Below are positions 57,030-64,000 of a DNA stretch of 64,000 nucleotides, piece by piece; position 1 is the stretch's first letter; each line of letters starts with the position of its first letter. Below the pieces are notes generated by a model, which worked only from the letters and a program-made list of their open reading frames with translations, searched no databases and had not been told where the DNA came from. The stretch spans positions 930,001 through 994,000 of the forward strand of contig NZ_CP066796.1 in the NCBI RefSeq assembly GCF_017161565.1, read 5' to 3'. This DNA comes from Erwinia amylovora. GTDB taxonomy: Bacteria; Pseudomonadota; Gammaproteobacteria; Enterobacterales; Enterobacteriaceae. The position numbers and the translations under genes are program-made.

Positions 57030-57233
57030 TCAAAGTTGATGATAACGATGTTTAATGTGCTGGTAAAAGAAGAGTCCACCGGACCGTGCGGCGATCAAAA
57101 AGTGCCGGGCAGCCTGAGGAACACCGCTTAAGGGTAAAGTGCCATGGCACAGGGTTCCCACCTCCGAAAGATGCTTTTCAACATCATATCCGACACCAGG
57201 AATAGCGGATAATGCCACAGGCTGTTGCTTCAT
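57030..57233 (-). CDS. possible 67-residue protein upstream of the exported small protein
   Basis: An open frame with GAAGAAG before the ATG, 25 bases ahead of the 88-residue gene in the same direction. Composition is ordinary (AIPGVGYDVEKHLSEVGTLCHG). No family recognised; the coding case is weak. Confidence 0.35.
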   Translation of the reverse strand: MKQQPVALSAIPGVGYDVEKHLSEVGTLCHGTLPLSGVPQAARHFLIAARSGGLFFYQHIKHRYHQL

Positions 57234-57374
57234 ACACTTCTTCTTTTTTATTTGAAATGCAATCTAAAAAAATAACGTAAGGACGCTGTTTTTTCCTTGT
57301 CAAAAAACAATTAATTTGCGGTACAGCACAAAATGAAACAACAAAGGGAGGCGGGTGGAGGGAGGGGATTCCTC

Positions 57375-57422
57375 AAAAAAATTGCCTCGGGAAGTGGGAA
57401 ATCCGGCAACACTTCCTGAGGC
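57375..57422 (-). terminator. strong minus-strand intrinsic terminator without an obvious gene
   Basis: On the minus strand a 13-bp stem GCCTCAGGAAGTG/CACTTCCCGAGGC (one G-U pair), a 13-base loop and AA then seven T. No convincing coding gene lies upstream on this strand between here and 57590. It may end a small RNA or act as an attenuator for the genes at 57233-56738. Confidence 0.75.
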
Positions 57423-57473
57423 CATGCAACTGCATAATTCGTTACGGCAGTGACTTTATCCGCTGCGATAAAA

Positions 57474-57499
57474 CTGTACAAGTTTATTTTTTTGTACAG
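57474..57499. promoter_or_regulatory. TGTACA inverted repeat
   Basis: CTGTACAA and TTGTACAG flank ten AT-rich bases; with one bulge the dyad extends to AAAC/GTTT. It lies between the minus-strand terminator and the plus-strand gene at 57590. TTGTAC at 57492 has a TATCAC 17 bases later, so the dyad may be an operator on that promoter. Confidence 0.45.
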
Positions 57500-57589
57500 G
57501 TTTAACCGGGCGCTTATCACCTGTAAAAAATGTGACTTCAGCCGGGCAAACTTGTTAAAGTGCGGGTTTAACGGTTAACGGAACAAGAT

Positions 57590-57784
57590 ATGCCAAACGA
57601 AATTGCACACCCTTCTACCAGCCCGAAACAGGCCGCCCTGCAACTGGTTATTGAGCTGGTTCGCGCGGGTAAACTTAGCCCTTTGCAGGGGGATGCTGCC
57701 AATATGATCTCCATCTATGAGCAGTTTAAAACCCATTTTGAGAGTGAAAAGCATAAACAGGCCTCTGAGTCGGCGATTTCCTGA
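57590..57784 (+). CDS. unknown 64-residue cytosolic protein
   Basis: A helical small protein (KQAALQLVIELVRAGKLSPLQGDAANMISIYEQFKTHFESE) with GGAAC upstream of the ATG. The periodicity suggests a helical bundle. No family recognised. Confidence 0.6.
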   Translation: MPNEIAHPSTSPKQAALQLVIELVRAGKLSPLQGDAANMISIYEQFKTHFESEKHKQASESAIS

Positions 57785-58308
57785 CCCGGCGACCATCATG
57801 GTCAGCTGCAAGCCTGGCGCGCAGCTGACCGGCGCTAATTTTTAAATTCCCTGTTGAAGTCCGGCAGGCTAATCCCGATGCCTTCATATGAGAGAAAAAT
57901 CCGTGCCGGGCTTAATTCCCGCCTGTGCCAGAATCGCTTACACTTTGGCGAGGCCGTAATGAAAAGTCGGCAACAAGACCGCAGACGACATCGGCATTCC
58001 TCTGTTCCGCCACCAGCGGCTGCTGTAGCACACAGTGGCTAATTTTTCAGGGCGGCACTGTCGGGCTGAATGCCTGCTTAAAGTAGCAAAGTACTGCCCA
58101 ATTATAACGGGGGGAGTATTGGCCTGATAAGTCCTGAACCACGAGCGTTATCAGGACGACAGGGGGAGGTGGCGAAAGCAGAAATGCCGGATTTAACGTA
58201 TGTTAGCGCCGGGTCCGCCTCGGGTTGACAGGCTGGCGTAAGAGCCACTGGGGCAGCCTGATTTAACGGGGAACCCGCTGTTTAAGCGCCATCCCTGTTA
58301 GCATGACG
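57785..58308. other. intergenic region with a possible decayed reading frame
   Basis: No intact gene is supported. On the minus strand, about 58030-57835, fragments in different frames (AILAQAGIKPGTDFSL, then SYEGIGISLPDFNREFKN before a stop at 57835) read like the end of a frameshifted gene. I cannot name it. Confidence 0.3.
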
Positions 58309-58974
58309 TTAACCGACCAGTCTTCCCCGTTCCATATACACTGCGCGTTCGCACATATGGTCGATGACATCAGGATCGTGGCTGACCAGCACCATCGTCA
58401 GATTATCCTGTTGCTTCAGCCGGGTAAGCAAATTAAGGATTTCTGCCTGCACTGACATGTCCAGCGCGGAAGTCGGCTCATCCAGCAACAGAATTTTCGG
58501 CTCCAGCAGCAAAGCGCGCACAATCGCCACGCGCTGGCGCTGGCCGCCGGAGAGCTGATGCGGATAGCGATCCGCCAGCGCCGGATCCAACCCGACATGG
58601 TGGAAACCCCGATCGATCCGATCATTGATCCGCTCGCTGCCGATCAATTTCAGCGGTTCAGCAAGGGTGCGGCGCAGACGGTGACGCGGGTGCAGTGAAG
58701 CATACGGATCCTGAAACACCATCTGTACATCGCGCCGTAGCTGCCCGGCAAAAGGCCGGCCCGCTACAGGCTGATGCCCGGCCAGCCGCATGCCGCCACG
58801 CCAGTGCGCATTCAGACCGGCCATCACCCACAGCAGTGACGATTTGCCGCAGCCGGAGGGGCCGACCAGGCCAAAGCACTCGCCGGGGCTGACCGATAGC
58901 GACACATCATGCACCACGCTGCGCAGCTCGTAGCCCTGCTTGTGGGCAACGCTTAATTGGCTTAACTCAATCAT
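58309..58974 (-). CDS. peptide/nickel-type ABC transporter ATPase (second)
   Basis: 221-residue ATPase of the Dpp/Opp/Nik class. Walker A VGPSGCGKSS, Q-loop MVFQDPYASLHPRH, signature LSGGQRQR, Walker B ILLLDEPTSALD, and switch LVSHDP are all present. It is short (OppF-type proteins are 260-330), lacking the C-terminal oligopeptide extension. It overlaps the upstream ATPase gene by 8 bases. Confidence 0.88.
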   Translation of the reverse strand: MIELSQLSVAHKQGYELRSVVHDVSLSVSPGECFGLVGPSGCGKSSLLWVMAGLNAHWRGGMRLAGHQPVAGRPFAGQLRRDVQMVFQDPYASLHPRHRLRRTLAEPLKLIGSERINDRIDRGFHHVGLDPALADRYPHQLSGGQRQRVAIVRALLLEPKILLLDEPTSALDMSVQAEILNLLTRLKQQDNLTMVLVSHDPDVIDHMCERAVYMERGRLVG

Positions 58975-59815
58975 CGCGGTCTCCCTGTAGCAGCGCGGCG
59001 CGATCCAGCACCGGCAGCAGCTTGCCGTGGGTCGCTTTTCCCGGGCGGCACGACCACAGCGTGCGCGTATAAGGATGGGTGGCGCGGGGTAATTCCGCTG
59101 CGGGCAGTCGGTCCAGCACTTCGCCCTGATACATCACCATTACCCGTTCACAGTGCTCGGAAACCTGTTGCAGATCGTGACTGATCAGCAGCAGCCCCAT
59201 ATTGCGCTGATCCACCAAACGTCGGATCAGCCCCAGCACCTGGTCGCGCATCGCGTGGTCCAGCGCGGAAGTCGGTTCATCGGCGATCAGAAAACGCGGT
59301 TCGGCGATCAGCGCCATTGCCAGCATTACGCGCTGCCCCATCCCACCTGAAAGCTGGTGGGGATAGCGCTGCATCAGCGTTGCAGGCTGCGGCAACCCGA
59401 CTGCGTTGAGCATCTCGCACACTTTTTCCTTTATCTCGGCGCGGGAAAAGCGGCCGTGCAGTTTTAACGGCTCGGCGACCTGCCAGCCGATAGTGCGAAG
59501 CGGATTGAGGGCGTATTTCGGGTCCTGCATCACCATGCCCAGCTGGTTACCGCGAAGCTGACTCCAGCGGCGCTCACTGAGGAGCAGGGCGTTTTCCCCG
59601 GCGATATCAAGCCTGGTGGCCTCTACCTGCAAGGAGGGGGCCAGCAGGCCCATAAGCGCGCGCGCGGTCAGCGATTTGCCTGAGCCGGACTCCCCGACCA
59701 GCGCCACACGCTCACGACCGAGGGTAAAGCTGATATTTTTCACCAGCAGCGCCGCGTTGGCCGCACGAATAGTCAGGCCATCTGCCACAATGAGCGCAGA
59801 AGAATCAGTTGTCAT
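58967..59815 (-). CDS. peptide/nickel-type ABC transporter ATPase (first)
   Basis: 282 residues. Walker A VGESGSGKSLTARA, Q-loop MVMQDPKYALNPLRTIG, signature LSGGMGQR, Walker B FLIADEPTSALD, switch LISHDL. A Dpp-type C-terminal part with THPYTRTLW is present. MTTDSSALIV at 59815 was preferred to the ATG 11 codons upstream. Acts with the second ATPase as a heterodimer. Confidence 0.88.
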   Translation of the reverse strand: MTTDSSALIVADGLTIRAANAALLVKNISFTLGRERVALVGESGSGKSLTARALMGLLAPSLQVEATRLDIAGENALLLSERRWSQLRGNQLGMVMQDPKYALNPLRTIGWQVAEPLKLHGRFSRAEIKEKVCEMLNAVGLPQPATLMQRYPHQLSGGMGQRVMLAMALIAEPRFLIADEPTSALDHAMRDQVLGLIRRLVDQRNMGLLLISHDLQQVSEHCERVMVMYQGEVLDRLPAAELPRATHPYTRTLWSCRPGKATHGKLLPVLDRAALLQGDRDD

Positions 59816-60656
59816 TTCGGGTGTCCAGTCGGTCACGCAGGCCATCACCTGTCAGATTGAATGCCAGGCTGGCAAACAGGATCGCACCGCCGGGGACGGC
59901 CGCGACCCACCATTGATCGAAAATCACCTTGCTGCCTTCGGCGACCATTGAACCCCATTCGGCGGTCGGCGGCTGAATGCCCATGCCGAGGAACCCCAGG
60001 CCAGCAGCAGAGAGAATGATCCCGCCGAGGCCGAGCGCAGCGCGCACTACCGCCGTTGGCAGACAAAGCGGCAAAATATGGCCGAACATCAGGCGCAGAC
60101 CGTGAATACCCTGCATACGGGCGGCGGCAAGATAGTCGCTGCGGCGCAGCGCCAGGGTTTCGGCACGCGCCTGGCGGGCAAAGGGCGGCCAGCTGGTTAG
60201 CGCCAGCGCCAGCGCACCATTCATCAGCCCTGGCCCCATCATCGCCACCAGCGCCAGTGCAATCACCAGATTGGGCAGCGACAGGAAAATATCGGTGATG
60301 CGCATCAGTACCCGCTCGCTCCAGCCGCCAAGGTAGCCGGCGCTGATGCCGACCAGCATTCCGACCGGAATGGTCAGTACCAGAATTAACGACACCAGCA
60401 GCAGCGTGGGCCGTGCGCCGTAAATCACTCTGGACAGTAAGTCGCGGCCAAAGCCGTCCGTTCCCAGCCAGTGGTCGGCAGAAGGAGGCATCAGCCGAAC
60501 GGCCATCTCCTGCACGTTGGGATCGTTCGGAGCCAGCAGTGGGGCAAACAGGGCGGCAAAAATCAGCAGGCCGATCAGGCTAAGGCCAATCGTCAGCGTG
60601 ATATTAAGGTGCACGCGTGGCTTAACGCTTTCCGCATTGGGGAGAAATGGCGTCAT
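59805..60656 (-). CDS. peptide/nickel-type ABC transporter permease (DppC-like)
   Basis: 283 residues, about six membrane segments. HWLGTDGFGRDLLSRVIYGAR is the family signature, and the ATPase-contact loop is YLAAARMQGIHGLRLMFGHILP. Four-base overlap with the upstream permease and 11-base overlap with the first ATPase. Second permease of the importer. Confidence 0.9.
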   Translation of the reverse strand: MTPFLPNAESVKPRVHLNITLTIGLSLIGLLIFAALFAPLLAPNDPNVQEMAVRLMPPSADHWLGTDGFGRDLLSRVIYGARPTLLLVSLILVLTIPVGMLVGISAGYLGGWSERVLMRITDIFLSLPNLVIALALVAMMGPGLMNGALALALTSWPPFARQARAETLALRRSDYLAAARMQGIHGLRLMFGHILPLCLPTAVVRAALGLGGIILSAAGLGFLGMGIQPPTAEWGSMVAEGSKVIFDQWWVAAVPGGAILFASLAFNLTGDGLRDRLDTRNDN

Positions 60657-61708
60657 CGGGTTCTCGGGTCAGTCAGGGAAGTAAGCGCATCCGCCAGCGC
60701 GTTAATGGCGATAAAACAGCCGCCAATCAGCAGGGTGGAGCCAAGAATGGCCGGGGTGTCCGATGCGAACAGCGCGGTGGTCATATAGCGGCCTACGCCC
60801 GGCCAGGCAAACACCGTTTCAGTCAGCACCGATCCTTCCAGCAGCGTAGCATAGGAAAGCGCCAGCACGGTGATCAGCGTGCCGCGCACGTTAGGGAAAA
60901 TATGCAGCAGCAGGATACGCCCACGGCTGGCCCCTTTGGCACGGGCCAGAGTGACGTACTCTTTACTGCTCTCTTCCAGCAAGGCGGCGCGCAGCAGCCG
61001 GGTGATGGTCGCCATCGACAGCAGCCCCAGCACCAGCACCGGTAACCACAGATGGGCGATGGCGTTACGCAACATCTCCCTGTCACCGGACAGCCAGCTG
61101 TCGATCAGCACCAGCCCGGTTTTCGGCTCCAGCGTATAGATCCAGATATCGTCCAGTCGTCCCGGCCCGGCAGACCAGTGCAGGACGGCATAGAACAGCA
61201 GGAGTCCGAGCAGCCCCAGCCAGAATACCGGAACCGAATAGCCGAGCAGCGAGATCAGCCGGGCCACGTTATCCAGCAGGCTGCCCGGTTTCCACGCTGC
61301 CAGCAGCGCCAGCAGGATCCCAAACAGCGCGCCTGAAATCATGGCGCAGGTGGCCAGCTCAAGGGTGGCCGGGAAAGTGCGCGCGAGGTCGCTGGCTACC
61401 GGTTGATTGGTGATGCTGGAAATACCGAGATCGCCATGCACCAGGTGTTGTACATAGTGCCAGAACTGTAGCGGCAGCGGTTGGTCCAGTCCGAGGCTGG
61501 CGCGCACCTGGGCATAGGTCGATTCACTGGCGTGATCGCCGGCAATTTGCAACACCGGGTCAACCGGTGAAAGGTGGGACAGCGCAAAGGTGAAAAGCAG
61601 CAGCCCGAACAGGGTCACCACCAGTGAAATAAGCGCGCTTAGCACTCCGCCGCTGCGCCGCCAGAAAAGCCGGGCGGAAGGCCCGGCAGGGTGAGCAGAT
61701 GCTGCCAT
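60653..61708 (-). CDS. peptide/nickel-type ABC transporter permease (DppB-like)
   Basis: 351 residues, six membrane segments, with the HLSPVDPV and SLGLDQPLPLQFWHYV segments of this family and the coupling loop YVTLARAKGASRGRILLLHIFPN. An N-terminal extension of about 25 residues (AASAHPAGPSARLFWRRSG) precedes the first helix. One-base overlap with the binding-protein gene. Confidence 0.9.
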   Translation of the reverse strand: MAASAHPAGPSARLFWRRSGGVLSALISLVVTLFGLLLFTFALSHLSPVDPVLQIAGDHASESTYAQVRASLGLDQPLPLQFWHYVQHLVHGDLGISSITNQPVASDLARTFPATLELATCAMISGALFGILLALLAAWKPGSLLDNVARLISLLGYSVPVFWLGLLGLLLFYAVLHWSAGPGRLDDIWIYTLEPKTGLVLIDSWLSGDREMLRNAIAHLWLPVLVLGLLSMATITRLLRAALLEESSKEYVTLARAKGASRGRILLLHIFPNVRGTLITVLALSYATLLEGSVLTETVFAWPGVGRYMTTALFASDTPAILGSTLLIGGCFIAINALADALTSLTDPRTR

Positions 61709-63276
61709 TACTTGGTGACCTGGCTGTAATAAACCATATCCGGGTTGATGCCCTGCACGTAGCCCTTCAGGTTATCGCGCAGCGCTACCAGATTACGTGC
61801 CTGCAAACCGATGACATACGGCGAGTTTTGCTGCACTTCACGCTGCATTTTCTGGTACAGCTCGACGCGCTTCGCCTTGTCGTTTTCCGCCGTTGCGGCC
61901 AGCGTCTGCTGGTTCAATTCAGGAATATGCCAGTTGGAGCGCCAGGCCAGGGTTTTGCTGCCATCCTCCGGGTTATAGGCAAAGGCGGCGGCGTTAGTAT
62001 TTGGGTCGAAATAGTCGGCCCCCCAGGCGTTCAGGGTGGCCTGGTACTGGTGAGATTTCACCCGGGTTGCCACTTCGGAACTGATACCAGGCTCTATGTC
62101 TACCTTAACACCGCCCCTGGCAAAGCTGGCCTGCAGGGCCTGAGCGATGTCCAGGTAAGGCGGCTGATTGCTGGTAGACAGCTTGAAGCTTACGTTGTTC
62201 AGGCCTGCTTTCTTCAGTATCGCTTTCGCTTTTTCCGCATCGTAGGTGAACGGATTATCGTTCAGCGAGCCGAGGAAGCCTTGCGGCAGGAACGACTGAT
62301 GAACCTGGAATTGTCCTTTTAGCAGGTCGTTGGCAATGCCTTTATAGTCAAAAAGATAGCGCGAAGCTTCCCACAGTGCCGGGTTTTTCAGTACCGGGTT
62401 AGCGTCGATATTGAACTGAATGTAATACAACGAAGCCATGGGCACTGCGAGCGTTTTCACCCCGGGCTTATCCTTCAGCGAGGCCATCTGGTCGGCACCC
62501 AGATTACGGGCAATATCGGCATCGCCCTGTTCCAGCAACAGACGGCGCGCAGCCGGTTCCGGCACGTTTTTGATCAGCACGTTTTTTAGTTTTGGTGCGC
62601 CGGCCGGAGAGCCGGGATTGGCGCTGAACAGCGCCACTTCGTGCGGGATATATTTGCGGATCTGATAAGGGCCGCTGCCGGCGGAGTGCAGGGACAGCCA
62701 GCTGTTGCCAAGATCGCCCTGTTTTTCATTAGCCATCACCGTTTTTTCATCGACGATGGATGACACAGGGGCAGCCAGCAGGCTGAGAACGTATGTCGGG
62801 CTGACGTTGGCGCTCCAGCTAATTTGCACTCGCTGGTCGTCGATCTTTTTCAACCGCGCATCAACATTATCTTTGGTCCAGCCGAGCTGTGCCAAAATAA
62901 ACGAAGGATCGAGGTTCAGCTTGATAACGCGCGACAGTGAGAAGATCACATCTTCCGGGCGCACGGGATTGCCGGAGGCGAATGTGGCTCCATCGCGCAG
63001 GGTAAAGGTGATGCTGCGGTTGTCACTACCGGGCTGCCAGCGGGTGGCCAGCGTGGGTTGCAGATCGGTCGGATTTTGCGGATCGGACTGAACCAGGCGC
63101 TGATAGAGATTGCTAAAAGCCTGAACCGAGGAGAGTTCAAAGCCATCAGCCGGGTCGAAACTGTTAACATCATCAATTGACTGGGCAATGACCAGGGTGT
63201 CCGCAGGCGTTGTGGCACTGGCAACAAAAGATGCCGTCATAGTCAGAGCGAGAACAGACGGAACTGCAATTTTCAT
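61708..63276 (-). CDS. peptide/nickel-type ABC transporter periplasmic binding protein
   Basis: 522 residues of SBP family 5. The signal peptide runs to about FVASA-TT, then DTLVIAQSIDDVNSFDPADGFE. The family motif ATRWQPGSDNRSITFTLRDGATFASGNPVRPEDVIFSL is clear. First gene of a five-gene operon (binding protein, two permeases, two ATPases). The substrate cannot be told from sequence; peptides, nickel or a metallophore are the family options. Confidence 0.9.
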   Translation of the reverse strand: MKIAVPSVLALTMTASFVASATTPADTLVIAQSIDDVNSFDPADGFELSSVQAFSNLYQRLVQSDPQNPTDLQPTLATRWQPGSDNRSITFTLRDGATFASGNPVRPEDVIFSLSRVIKLNLDPSFILAQLGWTKDNVDARLKKIDDQRVQISWSANVSPTYVLSLLAAPVSSIVDEKTVMANEKQGDLGNSWLSLHSAGSGPYQIRKYIPHEVALFSANPGSPAGAPKLKNVLIKNVPEPAARRLLLEQGDADIARNLGADQMASLKDKPGVKTLAVPMASLYYIQFNIDANPVLKNPALWEASRYLFDYKGIANDLLKGQFQVHQSFLPQGFLGSLNDNPFTYDAEKAKAILKKAGLNNVSFKLSTSNQPPYLDIAQALQASFARGGVKVDIEPGISSEVATRVKSHQYQATLNAWGADYFDPNTNAAAFAYNPEDGSKTLAWRSNWHIPELNQQTLAATAENDKAKRVELYQKMQREVQQNSPYVIGLQARNLVALRDNLKGYVQGINPDMVYYSQVTK

Positions 63277-63418
63277 GACGTTTCCTTACCTTATGTTTTT
63301 TCGCGAGTGTAAGTGAACAACCAATGAGAACAATAGTAGATTATCGGCTATCGTTATGCAGAAAAGTTATAAGTTCGGTGAAACAGTTATAAAATTGAAC
63401 CCGGTAGCAGCAAGCGGG

Positions 63419-64000
63419 CTAGCGGCTGAAACTCTGCCAGATAATGGGGGCAACGCCGAGAAAGTTGTTCAACATGTGCAGAGCCATCGGCAGCCTTAGG
63501 CCGCCGGAGACAAAACGAGCGGCGCACAGCAGGAGTGACAGCACCACAAGCGAAATCACGGTTTGCAGATGATCGTACTGGCTGTGCAGGATGGCAAAAA
63601 TAAGGGAGGTTATTATCGAGCAGCCCCACCGGTGGCGTGGTGCCCACAACAGAAAACCCTGCAGGACAAAACCGCGAAACAGAATTTCTTCAAATATCGG
63701 AGCCAGCATGACCACCGCCAGGCAGAATCCAACCAGGCTCAGGCGGGTGTAACCTGTCTGGCTGGCGGTCCAGTTTTCCGGCTGCAAATAGAACGACTGG
63801 CTGGCGATTGTTGCCAGCAGCAGGGCGCTGAATAGCAGTAACTGGCGCACGCGCAGCTCACCTGAGGTGATATCCGTAAAGCGGCGCGTATACCACTGGT
63901 AAACAGGCACCAGCGCGGCGAACTCCAGCAGACAGAGCACCGGCATGAATATTCCCTGGCTTTTTAACGTATCGATCCGGGGCAGCAGGTTAACCAGTTG
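63419..64000 (-). CDS. CPBP-family intramembrane metalloprotease, 5' end cut by the window
   Basis: At least 193 residues; the frame stays open to the right edge (QLVNLLPRIDTLKSQGIF before MPVLCLLEF), so the true start is probably beyond 64000. CPBP motifs are all present: EExxxR in FEEILFRGF, FxxxH in FAILHSQ, and the HxxxN in HMLNN. Several membrane helices. The ABC binding-protein gene starts 142 bases further along in the same direction. Confidence 0.88.
   Translation of the reverse strand, partial: QLVNLLPRIDTLKSQGIFMPVLCLLEFAALVPVYQWYTRRFTDITSGELRVRQLLLFSALLLATIASQSFYLQPENWTASQTGYTRLSLVGFCLAVVMLAPIFEEILFRGFVLQGFLLWAPRHRWGCSIITSLIFAILHSQYDHLQTVISLVVLSLLLCAARFVSGGLRLPMALHMLNNFLGVAPIIWQSFSR

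Noticed and set aside
1..64000. CRISPR arrays, integrases, insertion sequences and prophage genes
   Set aside because: No regularly spaced repeats and no integrase, transposase or phage structural gene was seen despite the island-like content.

Overview
The window reads as an Erwinia-like (Erwiniaceae, Enterobacterales) chromosome. Its backbone matches the 5-6 min region of Escherichia coli in both content and order: yafE(remnant)-mltD-gloB-yafS-rnhA-dnaQ-aspV at the left, and fadE-gmhA-yafJ-yafK(dpaA)-dinB-pepD-gpt-frsA-crl-phoE-proB-proA in the second half. The genus call is inference from protein similarity remembered for Erwinia and from the hpx/mtn content. No species call is made.

Layout. 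1-5.0 kb is housekeeping: cell wall, glyoxalase, RNase H, the Pol III proofreading subunit and tRNA-Asp. 5.0-29.0 kb, directly after the tRNA, is a large purine-ring (urate/allantoin) utilisation block: hpxC, hpxSAB, hpxZYXW, hpxU, hpxFGHIJK, hpxQ, hpxT and hpxP. Two pieces of foreign character sit inside it. One is a type III restriction-modification pair plus an Mrr-like endonuclease (9.3-14.7 kb). The other is an AT-rich orphan gene for a long helical protein (18.9-20.0 kb). The two catabolic operons hpxWXYZ and hpxFGHIJK-QTP both carry good sigma-54 promoters, which fits nitrogen scavenging. 29.0-36.3 kb is a methionine salvage block (yafV-mtnE, mtnBCD, mtnA, mtnK) with MetJ boxes, interrupted by a small YafO-type toxin-antitoxin pair.

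36.3-51.3 kb returns to the backbone, with recognisable FadR (fadE), LexA (dinB) and PhoB (phoE) sites. 51.3-58.3 kb is a looser accessory stretch: a DUF454 protein, a fluoride riboswitch with crcB, an unknown two-gene membrane module, IraP, a small lipoprotein, a PmtA-like methyltransferase, an AriR/YmgB-like protein, an acyltransferase, small unknown proteins, and a minus-strand terminator with no clear gene in front of it. 58.3-63.3 kb is a five-gene peptide/nickel-type ABC importer. A CPBP-family membrane protease gene runs off the right edge.

How the genes work together. HpxP imports urate-type bases. HpxT and HpxQ take 5-hydroxyisourate to S-allantoin. HpxC imports allantoin, HpxA racemises it and HpxB opens the ring. 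HpxFGHI is an ABC importer, probably for allantoate. HpxK and HpxJ take allantoate to oxalurate, and HpxWXYZ act on oxalurate/oxamate. The first enzymes of the pathway (HpxDE, HpxO) are not in this window. In methionine salvage, MtnK/A/B/C/D rebuild the keto acid, MtnE transaminates it with glutamine, and YafV removes the ketoglutaramate by-product.
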